DNA from: Dipetalonema caudispina
Taxonomy: Eukaryota; Nematoda; Chromadorea; Rhabditida; Onchocercidae
NCBI GenBank assembly: GCA_013365325.1
Contig: JABVXV010000025.1
Location: 186,001-250,000, forward strand
Direction of reading: 5' to 3'
DNA length: 64,000 bases
Under the pieces are notes generated by a model. It made no database searches. It was not told where the DNA came from and saw nothing but the letters and a program-made list of their open reading frames with translations. Shown piece by piece: positions 13,201 to 28,200 of this stretch. Both the position numbers and the translations under genes were made by a program. Position 1 is the first letter of the stretch, and each line of letters opens with the position of its first letter.

Positions 13201-16200
13201 GAATCAGAATATACACTGTAGTGCATTCAGATGTAAAATAAAGCTTTAATACTATTCTTCGACAAATGGCAATCTTCACTATTGATTTGCTTACAGCAAG
13301 GTAGAAGAAAAAGAAAAACTTTGCGATAAACTTTAAAATAGAATATAATAAAGTAAACGCACAAATATACGGGTCAAGCTCCAGGTCAAGAATCCTCAAT
13401 GTGATTATAAGTGTACCATCGTACTCGGGCTCTATCAGATAATTACATTCCATGTCTTCGTTTGGATAAAATTGAGGGTAGTGAGGCGATGTAACAACAC
13501 CGTGGTTCAATCGAAAAGTGGTACCACACTCTAAAATATTTTTGGTTACTATTTTAAAGGTTACCAAAAATCGTTTTCAGTTATTCTCATACTTTTTATA
13601 GCCATATATAAATACTCAACTGATATTTTTGTGGGGATCACTCAAAACCCCAGCCTTTATAAATTGGTAAGTTCGTTCATCTTTCATATCTTATAAGGCT
13701 TTCTAAGCTGACATCATTATTTAAAAAAACAGTAATAAGAAGCGAGTGCAGAACCTGATTTCCATGTTATATTGAATCCTTTCCCTGTTATTTTGTCATC
13801 GGATTTGAATTCGATTTTGATACGATTACTTTCTGAACGAAATATATGAGGTGTTTCGTACCCACAAATCTTCTTCAGCTCTTCTTCATGGTCGAACAGG
13901 AAGTAATAGCCTCCAACTGGTGCCATAGCCCTTGAGTGATGTTCCTGGCTTATCTAAAATTAAATACTTAATTTTCATAAAAACTTAAAGTTGGAATTGA
14001 AGAAACATTGACTGTTAACTCCTAACAAAAAATTTTGACAATACTAAATATTATAACTAAGTAAAAGAAAACCAGTTTGCTATAAGAGTATGTTTCAATA
14101 ACGAAATCATACCGAATCTTCGATAAACAGTATCTCAGATACAGACACCATATCTCAATTTCACAAAGAAAGCGCCTTACCTCAATAACGATTGAGATTA
14201 ACACTTCGTCTTGCTTCATAAAATATGGATAAAAATCGACTGACGAAATTTGAAGTTTAAAAACAACCTTAATGTAATCCTTGCTGCAATCATCTGATTG
14301 TTGTACGTCAAAACGGTGAAAGTATAATGCCACATGATAGCCAAACGGTACCGAAATATCCCACAAACAATAAATATGATTAGGATAATCTTGTGGACTT
14401 CTCGGGCTTATCACAGTACCAGTCATACGATTTGTCGTAAATCCACATTCTATAAAATAATAATATACAAGGAGATAAAAATATTTATATGCAAGTATTA
14501 CTGCTGTTAAAAAAAGTAGCTCATATAAGTGCAAATAAACCCACCATCCTCAAAGCCAGAAAAACTGTATTCCAGACGAAAACCTCTACGCTCAACAGAC
14601 TTATCCGTGAAAAAATAAAGTGTTAGATATCGTCCCCTAGACTTCACTTCCCTGAATCGATCTTGTATTGGTTCATCTTGTGGATTATTGCAGTATATGT
14701 GTACCAGTGATGCATCAGTACCACCTCCTACAATATCAATTTATTTTCAAGCAATTCTTAAAATAAATCCCTTTAAAGGGTAATTCTCTAAACAAAAAGT
14801 TATATGTTACTCCTAATCTTTTTGTTGTAATTACTAGTTTCTCTGCAGACAACTTCCAGTTTTTTTCAAAGAAAAAAACAGTAGAAAAGATTTCCATCCT
14901 TGTCGAAATATCTTACATAATCATTTTCTTTCAAATATTAAGATATATCTTCAAATCAACACCTTCAAATAATTTTAAGAAATCGTGCTTGCATTCCACA
15001 TTATATTCCAGATCCATATCAGTTATTTTGATCTAAAATTTCCTCTGATTTTAACTTCTCGGATAGTTTTCTAGTATCTTATCAAGACTTGAAAATTAGA
15101 CCAAAATCAATAAATCAGCAATTCGACAAACACTCTGAACTAAGTTATATTTTATGAAACTGTCAATATGCCAAAGTTAAGCTTAAGTTATTTTCATTCT
15201 TTCCTGCTCTTACCATATCTCCACACACTTCCTTATAAAGAGCTTAAGCCGTCACATAAAATGTCAAGACTTTTTTTTTGTACAAGTGTTGACCGAACCT
15301 TAACAACTTTTCCCTCGGGAGCTTTCAAACTCCATACGCACTGCGTATCAGATTCATAAGTGCTATTTTCTTTTCCATAAAAACCAGGACTTGTTAAAAT
15401 ACCCGATTCTGGGCCTTGAATCAAACCACCACAAGCTGAAATAATTTCATGATATTTAAATCATGAGAAAATGAGTAATTAACACACAGAAGCATATCAC
15501 AGATCAAGCAGAAATTTTGAATTGTTGAAAATGATTACAAAACAACTCGTCATTTAGTCACAATTATTCGTGTAACAAAAGTTACGTAAAAACTGGACGG
15601 TGAGATTGAAGGAGATTGATGACAAGTGCAGTCTTTGGAAAACATGAATATCGAAACTTCTGTGTGGTAATGCCATTGTGAAATTAGTAGTCTTTTTTAA
15701 GGATCCATCGCAAAATCGCGCTTCGAAAGGCCATGGTTCATTATCACGCGCTGAAATTCATCAACCCTTAAACGAATCACAAATCAAATCTTATACATAT
15801 AATGATTAATATGCTTAAGAATACTGACACTAGAAATTAATCTCATAACCCCTCATTTTTTAGAAATTTAGGGATTGCATTACGTAAAATTCTATTAACA
15901 TTTAAGCAAGAACACTATATTCACGAATTTCTAAATAATTTCAATTAGTCGGCGAATGACGACAAGATCAAACAGAAAGAAATATAACTCAGATTAGGGA
16001 AATTAATGAGCATAATAAGTACCTATAATATGCACATGGCTTTCTGTATCCAGGCATCTTCTATTAGATTTCCAAAATGAACTTTCGGAAAAGGAAAAAT
16101 TTTTAAAACGTAATACTGTAGTGCCTGCTAGAAATTGCCGTTCTATGAGTAGGTGGCAGTAGTCTGAAATTATTGATAAAGATTGTCAAGAAAATTCAAA

Positions 16201-19200
16201 TTCATTTTTGTGATCTCTGAACTAATCATTTCTAAAATATTGTCCCTTTGGACGAAATACAGTAATCATCGGAACATTTGAACAGCATCCGATATGAAGC
16301 ATGTCTGATTATTTTATATGAAAGAATAAAGACCGATATCAGATGATGAGGCGACTGGATGTTTTGAAACTTTTACACTTTTCACTTCGATTGTTTTATT
16401 TGTTTTTACGTGGTACATGCACGCATTTTCATCGAATTCAGCTGGTACCTTAAAGTGAAATTACTGAATAAAAATTCCAACATAAAATAAAGTTTAGATT
16501 CTCATACATAATCAAATGCTTACAAAAATCTACAAAATAATATAATAATATATTTTATTAGATTTATTTGCTTGACAGTTGCCACTACTTATCTGCTTGA
16601 GATACTACAGAAAAATGAACTATGTGCACTGTTTCAATTTGATGGATTCAGATATTGAAGAGTAAATTTAAAAATTGCTTTGCATTGCAAAGCAATCAAA
16701 ATGGAGATTTCGATCCACCAACTTTTCACTACCGAGCAATCTGTTTATATTATAAGATTGTATGATGTTAATAATAGAATAGTACTTTGAAGTAGGTGAT
16801 TCGAAATGGAGCATAAATTTTCTCTGCCGATATTCCACGTTCCCGCATATTTTCCTTCTCATACATAGCAGCTCGATCATTATAACGTATCGTGATTAGA
16901 TCTGCTGTCGATACAAATCGTGTTTCATTAGAACAAAAAATACGACCGACAAAGCCATAGTAATCCACTGGTCTGTTCAGGCCATTAGCAATATAGATGT
17001 CCGGATAACAGTTAACTTCGTCGTATGTAGTCTGATAGAAATTCTTAAAAAATATGTACAGTGAACCGGAATTCTTATCTGAATCATGAAACTGAAGTAG
17101 ATGATTTTACTTTTAGTAAATCGTAGAGGTGGAAAACGAAATAAAAATGAATGATAAAAGAGGAAGTCCAGATCAAACATTTGAAGAGATAATTATCTGC
17201 TTATAATACTAGGAGGAGTATAGAGGAAAAATAAGCCTTAAGCAAAACTATTTTACTTCTGTTGCAAATATTTTAACATTGGAAGTTTTATTAAATCACT
17301 ATTTATTAATCATCTGAGAATTACCTCATGCTTGACAAATGCGAAGTCGAAAACATAGCGGAAGCCGATTCCTGCTCGAAATATCCAATCACATATTATG
17401 TGTGTCTGAAGCTGATTCGGATAACCCGGAGTGGTAATAAAGCCAGAATCATCATTTATATCTCCTCCACATTCTATAAGAACTTCATAATCAATGCTTA
17501 CAGGTGTCGATACCAATAAGGTTTAATGTAAATAAAAATTAGTACCTATTTTGCTGGGAACTAAACTGAGATGGAAACCACATTTCTTTTCCAAGCAAAA
17601 TAAACGACTAGATCGGCCCACAGTATTGTTTGATCGGAATGAAACAACCATAATATTTTGAGATGATATGAAATGTTTACCACGTACTGCATTCGATACA
17701 CACACCGGTTTCAAAATATATTCGTCTAAAGATGTTTTAAAGCTTATACATTTATCTTTCATTTAAAAAAAAGTGAAACCAGAAATAAAATTTAAAACAA
17801 TGATCGAACATACTAGTCTTCAACGCAAATCCAAATAAGAACAGTAACATTTACCAGTACTATCTCGTTCTCGTAGAGCAATACTGTCTTCCGTGCAATT
17901 TTCAGTAAATAAAATCCATAGATGATCAAACCTATAGATTAAATCACGATAAACTCATCTATAAATTATGATTTAATGATAAATTAATGAATTATGATCC
18001 TCACAAATTAACATTAAATCAGATTTAAACTGTTACGTTGCATTGACGTAATGTCCTCGAGGAGCCATTACAATCCAATCACAAGTACTTTGGCTTGGAT
18101 AAGGTTCGGGATAGTTTGGACTAGTAATCACACGACTTCCATTCATAGGAATAACAACACTACCTCCACATGATGCTGAAAGTAATGTAAAGAAGAAATC
18201 AGTTGCGACAATTAAATTGGAGTCATTGAAGTTAGTATTAACATTAAAAAGATTAATTATACTCTTGAAAAAAGAAAAACTAAGATCAGCCTTCTAAAAA
18301 CTTTAATCCAATGTTTTAGTTCCATTATTTTCAAGCTAAACAATAAGATCCCGGCCTTGATCAACTTCAAGAGTGTTTCGTAAAAATTTTTTAGAAAAAC
18401 GTACCAATTTCATAAGTAGCATTCCAACCCGAGAAGTGAGCAAATGAATCTGTTTGATAGCGAATGTTTAGATAAGATCCGGTACTGAAGATAGTACTTG
18501 GTGGTTCTTTCCCACAGTATCGTCCAACTAAAGGAGACAACTTTGAAGGTCCATCACGAATCTCCAAGTAATTCTTGGAACATCTGTAATTCATGTTAAT
18601 CATTTGATGGAATTTGAAGTTTCATCCTCTTCTAGTTTTCTTTTCGTCTTGCCGAAACACCAATTTCTGAAACTGCTTCTAGGAGTTTTGGGTAAACTAC
18701 TTTGGATATTTTCAGTCAAATTTAGAAATCTTTGATCAATGTACATCGCATCTTCCATCGAATTGTCATCAAGATTGAAACTGATTGGATCAACAGTGAA
18801 CTTTATGCGGTGCCCGCTGGATGCACTGATTGTCCAAACACAATCCAAAGAATTTGGTGATGCTACAAAGTAATTTTTTAAATATACCCATACGATGTTC
18901 CAACAATATTTTCAACATAAGCAATTATATTTTAAGTGCGAATTAAGAGTTACTTTTAACATAGTATATTGTATCAGAAAATAGAACATATCTACATACT
19001 TTTTGGAAATCCTGGTGAGCTGAGTACTTTTGGAGGATCGCCTTCAGTCAAGACAAGTCCATCTGAACTACAGTCATGGATTTGCTCCGTGAGTTGCAAT
19101 GAGAAGCCCTATGTTGTGAATTCAATATGTTACAATGTAATTTAGGAATACAAGCATATCTTTAATATTTCAAATGAAAAATGAAGTTTAAATGCCAAGG

Positions 19201-22200
19201 GACGAAAAATAGCTAAGCGAATAAGCAAAGTAGAAGGTATCCTCCTATTCATTCTTTCTAATCCAGATAACTGGTAAAAAGATGAGAAGCAAATATAAAC
19301 AACTTTTCCAGTAGTATTTGAATCGGTCGTAAAGCCAATAAAAACTCTTCCATTTGAAAGAGTTTTATTCCATCCAGATAAATTACCACATAATTTATCA
19401 TCAATCGTTCCGTCCAAATAGATAGGACTGGAATGCTGGAAAAGTTTGTCTTCCATAAAAAATTTCAAAGAAATGAATAAATATTAAAAATATAGATAAA
19501 GCCTTTAAACTATGAAAGCCATGAAAAGAGAGTTCCTTCTATATCCATTACAATGAGAAGTGGACAGTAGAAAGTTTTACCACAATGACGCCATCCTTTC
19601 TACATAACGGACTGTCTTCAATATCCATAGCAAGAAATTTGGCCAAAATTGATCGCCCACTTTCCAACATGATTGACCATGAGCATGACAAATTGTTGCC
19701 GTATTCATTAGGATAATTTGGACTTTGTACAATTCGGTTAAAAATACCTAGCGATGTTGGTATGTAATCAAACGACTGGCAAACTGAAACATATTTAGTG
19801 ATATAAATAATTTTTTTTTCAAGCAAAAAATCTTAAAATCAATCAGGAATTCTCACAATTATTTGGTTCGCAAAATTGCGGCAAAAGTATAAAAAGGAAC
19901 GATGAAAATTCTATAAGAGTATTATAGTACTCCTATGAAACAAAACATACATCCAAATTATAAGTTAAATACATAAAATACATAAATATAAGTTAAACCT
20001 GGCATTCATCCATTACATGTGTAGTAACATACCAGAACTGAATGGAATACAAAAATTTCGAGATAAAAGTGAAATTCAACAGTTTCAAACATACCTAATT
20101 TGTACTCAATGACGAAACCTCGACCACCTCTATTCCGATCCGTCATGAAAAAGATTGTTACCGCTTCTTCCGAGCTGAACAACTCTTCCGTCCCCACATC
20201 TTTGTGTTTGCAAAATTTGGCAATATTACCACTGCAATTTATCGCATGAAATCTTCGAATGAATCCAAGAATTTCTCAATAAACAGTTTTTAAAACAATG
20301 TCAAAACTTACACAAGTTGTCCATCCTCGTAATTAACACCACCTAGATCTGATGAAATGGCAACATAATCAAAACGACAATCAACATGTTCCTCAAGATC
20401 CATCGAAATTATTTTAAGCATGACACCAGCAAACATCGGTCGAATTATTGTCCATCGACATTTTAAACCATTCGCATAACCTCCATACCCTATATTAGTT
20501 GAAAGTCATAAAATCAGACTGCAATTATAAGAAATGGTTAGAAGAATTATATAAAATTATGGTTGCAAGAAATATACAAAACTAATTCGAATAACAAAAT
20601 CGAGAAATAACATGAAATAGATTATGATAGTGGTGAAACTTTTCTTTTGACATGTACCATTTCCAATGACATCCCTATTCTATCACAAATTATATTAAAC
20701 TTGTGATAAAATATAAGTATTTGAAATACAATACCGAACTTTTTGTATTATATAGAATGTGTAAGTAGAAATTGAAATTTATGGCAAACTGACATCTCGA
20801 GAAACGGTACATATTAATGGATCGCCATACTCCTATAGTTGACGTGAGTGGAAGGACGGTTGTGAATTTACCGTCTGTAGACATCCCACCTGGATTTGTA
20901 AGATACTGCGAATCAAATGTTGCCGTAAGAGTGCCACCGCAAGTAAATTCTGTAATAGTATATTTTGCAAATGTAAACCAATTATTTCAGGTTAGTGATG
21001 TTAGAAAAATTGGTATGTATTTGGAACTAAAATACGAGCTACAATCATTAAACAGTGAGTAAAAAGACTTAGTTCATTTTTAAAAAAGATTTTAAAAAAA
21101 TTTCAAATAGTCACATGAAGCTATTTTTTAAATTAAAAAACTCACCCTGCATTGGGTTCTCACTAACTGTCTGGTTTGCTTTTGGAAGTGAAGCATTAGC
21201 CATAGCAACTGGGATATTTTCCCAAATAAATCGAAATGAGCTTCCAGGTGGAGCATTGAATAAAACCGTAGCCAAATGTGATTTAATAAAAAAATCTGAA
21301 AATGTTTATAAGAAACCAAATATTCAAATTGGATCCTCAAACAAAACAATTTTGATAAAACTAAATTTGCGCCAATACCGTTTGGTGGTATGTATCCCGC
21401 ATGGACAAATTCCACTCGTCCACATCCATCATTTTCCCCGTTCAACGTGCAGATACCTTCATTGAACTGTAATATTTCTTAATTAACAAATGAACAAAGT
21501 ATGGAATAAGTCAGTTTCAGCAGCACTGAGAAAGCAAAGATATAAATCCCGAAGAATTGAAATTATATGTAAACCCCCGAAACTATGAACTTTGCCAAAG
21601 ACATTAAATTACTTACAACAAGTCCTTTCAAAGCATCCCTCTGCTCGATATCAATATTATTTTCATCTCGCTCATCGGGTATTTCAATATTTTTGATAGA
21701 AATTCTTAACCAATGATTGTCCTCACCAATCAGTGTCCATTCCAACGGTGCAAAGTTCATCGACTGCCAATCTTCGGCTGTAGGTGAACTTACCACTGCA
21801 TCATTTGTCAGTCCACCAAAGACTACAAAATTAATACAATACATATTCATAATAATTATTTTGATTAAAAAGCATTTTTTGACGGCGATAGTAGCATGGG
21901 TTTTAAGTAATAACAGTTATTACGAACTAGTTTAAGTGTCATCCCCTTGAATGTTTGATTGCCAACAACAACACCGCGAAAGGATTGTTAAATTTTAGTA
22001 TTATATTACAATTATGATATAGACCCACTCTTACATATGTCAATCATATAAGATGATGGGCCTATTGATTTGTTATGGTAAGGTTGTAGTAGATATGCAT
22101 TAAATGCAGTTATCCAGAAAGGATTCCATAGAAACAAAAAAGTTTTCTGATAACAGTAATAAATATGATGTAAAGTAAACAATGACCCTTTTTAAATTTA

Positions 22201-25200
22201 ATCATTAATTCCGGTTTTAGTGGCTCGATATCACTGTTGTCATCCTCACTGCCACTATATCTGAGTCTTATCCAAAATGCTCGACTCTAAAACATTCACA
22301 GTGAGAAATAAGATGACAACTTCTTAATATCTTCTCAACTTTAGTTAAAAGTTAAGAAATTTGAGATTTTACACTGGACATATATCTTTACTGTGTATCC
22401 TCAAAGAATAAGAAGCAAGATATTTTGGTGAAGTGATTTGTCAACCATCACTGTTATACGACAAGAGAAAGAAGAGCCATGGAATCAATAACATTGGGTC
22501 AAAATGATTTTCGATATGAGTACAAGAGTTAACAAAATTAAATTAGAACAGTTGTGATATGAAGAAGAAACACTGGTGAAGGGATAGATATAAAGTGATA
22601 GGTTTTGTACTGCAATTCAAATTATTCAAAAGCTTTGGCCAAAATCATCAAAACTTTTCAAATAAATAATTCATGATAAACATGCTTTTCGAAAATTAAG
22701 CTAAAGTTCGACGGATTAACTTACAACCATCGTTGGTATTACATCTTCGAAAGAGCAAGCTCTTGTCACAATTTTACCGCTACTATTGCTCTCACGAACT
22801 TCCAAGAAGGATTCTGCACAATATTCCGAATAAGGTAATTTCAATTTGCTGAAAAATTTAATTTTTTGGATTTTTAAAAACTTGAATTTTTTCTTCAAAT
22901 TTCCAACTCTCATTTTGCATATTCTATTTTTTCGTCAGCAAGCTTCAAAGCTCGTTTAGCTAGAGTTACATAATTCACCAAATATAATTTAGAGAAAATA
23001 TTCGATGGAATAAATGATAACATAAAAATTCACACAATAAAAGACACATTAATGCTTAGAAAGAAAGAGGAAAAAAGTACAAAATTTCAAGTTCCACTTT
23101 ATTTCCTTCCGTATTGTTAATGAACCATTCGCATTCAAAATCATTTTCAAGAAACGGATAATTTATAACTCCAGCAATTGAATGAATGGTACCACCACAA
23201 TCTAAACATCTTTTCAATTATATCTCATTTTCAACAAGCAATAAAATGTTGTATTGAAAGATGCAAGGTAAAAAAGAACAAACTTTCGATTTGCGTTGAA
23301 TAAGAGAAATGAATATGTTCTAAATGCATTGTATTTAGCCCTTTCAAATGCACACTGAGAATACTGCCCGTAGAGCGTAATTCTCGATTAGTACACGTGC
23401 GTGATACTTGTTGTGAACTTGAAGGATTGCATTCAATATGATACCTTAAAGCATTTAAAGAACTTTTCATTAATTTCAATCAAATTTGATAAAGCAAGAG
23501 TAGGCTCAGTAACTGTGATTATAAAATTCATTGTTAAAAAAGCATTTCATTTTTAGGTATTCGTAGGTGTATTCTTATTTTTCAGAGCAATTAAAATCGC
23601 AAAGTAATTTGCAGCTCTTATACTCATCAACATAAAATACTTCTAAAAAATAATCCAAAAAAAGCAAATAAGGGAAAAAGTGTCGTTGGATAATAAGAAT
23701 CAAATTGAATTCTTTTTATGTACGTTAAGAGATTGTTAAAACTACTTCGATTTAATACACTCATAAGAAAAACATTTCCTTCGTGTCACCTATAAGTAAT
23801 GTTTTATTACACAAACAATGGCTATTACTTTGAAATTGTTTTGCTTTGCTATTCTAGAATATCTATTGTAATCATGAAGAACTCTTAACAATACCAGAAC
23901 CTTCTGAAAATTTTAGTAAAAACAACAAAATTTAGAACTTACATCCCAAGAATTGATGCGCCCTTTTGCACACCGTCATAAACAGTAACGGTAGTGTTAG
24001 ATTTACCACGTGTTTTCGGAACTTTACGTTTGTTAAAAAGTAACCGATCGAAGCGAAAGTATATGCGTTGCCCGTCTGCAAAAAATAGATTTTGAAGTAC
24101 ATCATATCAAGCATATCAGACTGCAGCAACTACATACACGAAAAGAAAAATCTCGTTTGGTTATATTTTTTTAGACGTAAAAACCTTCAGCTTTGATAAG
24201 GAATTTGCATTCATCGTCTCCGACAGAATGGTATTGGAATGTTTTGAGTTCATTCTCGGCATATAGCGTACCACCACAAGCTAAAGATATGTATAACACA
24301 AAACCGATATTGTGAGCACGTTCATCGTCTCCCGATAAATACGCCCGTTCATAAGGACCACCTTGGAAAGTGACCAGTGCCTAAAATACAATTATTTTGC
24401 ATTTAAAGATCTTATCAGCAACAAAAATATAATGTGTAAAAATTTGCAACCTGTTCAGTTGTTGATGTAACAACTTCCGCTTCCTTCAAGTTGTGACAGA
24501 AACGCTCCAGTATTTCCACATTACTGTAAGTTTGTTTTGAGTAGTAAAATTTTACTATTTTAAGCAATAATTACAAAATGAAAAAATACTAACCAAATCT
24601 AATTTTATCCGATAAAATCGACAAATTACATTTTACTGCAGCACTTTGCTGAATTATAGCGAATAAAAATCTTAAATAATAGTAAATAACCAAAACATAT
24701 TTTAAGCAAAACATGGAAAATTAACATACGTATTATTGCCATCATAAAACGTTATCGATCCTTCAAGGACACTCCGCGAGTTTTGACACCTAAATAAGCA
24801 TAAATAAATAGAAAAAGAATAAAATACGAAACCAAATATTCAACTGAAATGCTGTGTTGAGCGTTAGGACATTAACAAATGAAAAACATTAGTGAAAGTG
24901 AGTAAAACAAGTAATTTGAGAAATTTTGGTATATTGAAGAAATAAAGATTGATAGTGGATAGAAAGCTAATAATGAAATGCCCTTGTGAGGATGACTTAC
25001 GTAATATTTGTAGCAGAATTCGGACGCCATGTTTTTAAATCTGGTCGTTGGGGATGGTAATTTAAAGCCGTGTAATGCGTTAAATTAAATCGAATCAAAT
25101 ATCCACTTGGTGCTTTTATCAACCAAATACATTCAATCGATTTTGGATAAAGATTTGGATAATTTGGTGAATGTAATTGAATCGTTTCATTCCGTTTCAC

Positions 25201-28200
25201 TACAAAGTTTGCTCTCTTATTTTCATTTTGTTGCTAATTTCCTCATTCCCGATATAGACAAGAAGAAAAAAACACTGCAAATATTAAAATAAAACAAAGT
25301 CTGTCACTTCAAAATTTATCATTCTTTAATGGACGCCTAAGACATTCAGAGATAAAAATCATAGCGGATTTGAGATGAAGATCGATGTAAAAATTGTAAC
25401 GTTGAAGGAAACGTCTAAGAGAGAAGGAATAATACTTAGCATTGTCAAAAACATTAATCATTCTCGTACGTTTGTTTTATTTGCAGCATGTAACAGTTCT
25501 TGAGTTACGTCAAGCTTTCTTAACCACCACGCTATTATAGCAAAAAAAAAAAGCTTACTTTCGATAGCAGCTCCACAATTATCACCTGCCTTTGCAGGTA
25601 CGAACGATACTTTCCCGATCATGATACGTTTTTCCACATCTGGTTTAGCTAATTTGCTGGGGATTTTGAATTTTACAAACAATTCATTCGTATGTGAGGT
25701 ATAATTATCCTCCTCCTTACTCGAACAGATAACTTTTTGAGCAAAACCGGTTGCATTGTTTGTACCCGAATAAAACTGAAACTCAAATTCACTTTTGTAA
25801 AGTAAAATTTTGAAGAAAAATTTAGCCCTGAATTCTCATGCAATTCACTATAACATGATGGTAAACTGAAATAAAACTTCACATTTCATATTATTCCACG
25901 TCTTTTTTCCTCTATTTTCCTATTTTTCTATTTACTTATCTCGAACTGATACCTTTTCTAGAATCACTCAGTTCGATTAATTAAAAAATAATGTTAACTA
26001 TACTTACAGCAAGGCCGCTGAATTGTTCGCCATCATTTCCAGTGCAACCATCAGTAATTTCAAACACTGATAGTTTCTCGATATGAAATACTACTCTCAT
26101 TCCAATAGGAGCAACTATTTTCCATGTACATTCGTAAATTTTTGAATTATTTACTAGTTTTTCTATATCAACAATTACATTCGTTGGTGAAGTAATGTCA
26201 CCACCACAACCTAAAAGAAGTTTGCAGTAACCTAAACAAATTATTTTAAGCTGTTCTATCTTCCTGTCTTGATTCTGAATAACAAAAAGAATATAAATTG
26301 AACATTATTGTCACCTTCATTTGACCATGAAAGCCAGAAATGGTTCTCTGGTTCAGTTTTTGAAGAAAATGTAATATCAACAATTTCATTCTCCGTTAAT
26401 ATCCAAACCGGTTTACCAACACGGTCACAGAATTTTCGCATTGTTTTTGTGTGATTCTGTTGACCACCGATTGTTACTGAGGATTCCAGTATTTGATTTT
26501 CACCAAACTAAAAAACGGCAATTAAATAATATAATCTTTCAATTTCTCACACAAAAGATTTCATAATGATTTTTCATAATGGCTGGCCATCCTTTAAATT
26601 GGTGTAACAAATTATCGGAATCCCGATTTCACCTGATGATAACATAAAGCTAGTTGGTAATCACAAATACATTCCCTAACTCAGTAAAATAATTCAAAAA
26701 AGAGAATTCTATTGATAAGATCATTTTTCAAAACATTTTTATTTGGAGCATAAAAAAGCAGTTTAAACATTAAATTAGTCAATGCATTTGAATCTACTCT
26801 TATCTAACAAACCGATAAAAAATTCTAAGAAGCAATTCGTTTCAGTTTCATCTCCTTCTAAATAACTTGAAAAATTTAAATCAGGTGTATCAAGAAGTGT
26901 AATGCTTCAATTTAATTAAATATTTCTGGAAATTTTAAATTGAAGGGAAAGTTCACTTCAATATAATTGATACGACAGGATGGTGTAAAACGAGTATTTG
27001 GTTCCGTAATTCTGAAAAAATGGAATATTAGTCGTATCCGATTTCCTTTCGTTGTTTGTATTCGCCATTTGCAGAAACGATTTTCAAGAGTTCGTTCTGG
27101 GTAACCTGGACTTTGAAGGATACCATGTTGGCCAAACAACAAGATTTCATTGCATACTGTAATATCATTAATCACATTACAATATTCCAGACTTTAGGTA
27201 GTATTTGCTATATCACATGAAATAATATGAATGCCATTACATTTTTGTAAATGCTCTTCTAATGAACCAAAAGATAGCATCTCTAAAACAAATCATCAGC
27301 ATGAAATTAACTGAGGATAGACTCTGAAAACCATTGTGACATACAAAGACTTCGGTAATATCGATGTTGTTTCAATGATGCTCTTAGTAAGTCAGTCAAA
27401 ACTGAATTCAATGAATTATTTTAAAAACCTAACCAGTAGTATAATGTGCGAGAAATCCAAAAAGTGAACCAAAATGGGTTCCGCCATGTTGACGATATCG
27501 AATTGTTAATTCATTCTTATCAGAATCAACAGATGATAACGAAATCTCTTTTTTACAATAACGCCTTAATATGCGTGCAGATACCGAGGAACCTTCAGCA
27601 ACCTTAATGTATCAACAATCAGTGCAATACCTAATTATCAGACTTGATTTTTTCTTCAGAGGATAATTATTTTTCTATTAAATCATAACTAAGATTCGAA
27701 AAAATTTCAGCAATTATTCTCGAAAACGAGAAAGATAACATACATCAATATAATTTGGAGCAAATGATGAACAAAAGCCATTGGAATCAGCTGAATTCAA
27801 ATCATCAAGCGCTGTAATGGTAAAGCGAACTCGATTACCTGCAAAGTATAAATAACAATCTCAAATTTTCAAATAAAATTTTAAATGATTGATTCCTTAT
27901 GCATATTAGGACCTGCTGCCACATGAATGTGCCAATCACAGTTCAAAGTTCGCGAATCTTTCAACGGATACTGTGGAGCTGATAAGGCACCATTGAAACC
28001 ATCCAAACGTCCTCCACAATCTGTAAAATTTCTCTCTTCATGCTATTTTAAAAGATCAGAATACTTCAACTGAGAGTTTTTTCAAAACAAAAACCAAAGA
28101 AATCTGCAAAATGTATCATTTTAAATTTTTTCTCAAAATGTCAAATAAAATAATCAACTAGCCAGAATCAATTTGTTGATAGTAAATGGTGAACATGACT

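Noticed and set aside
20817..21465. Two plus-strand open frames
   Set aside because: They are antisense shadows of cubilin CUB exons, whose minus-strand reading has correct cysteine motifs and splice sites.
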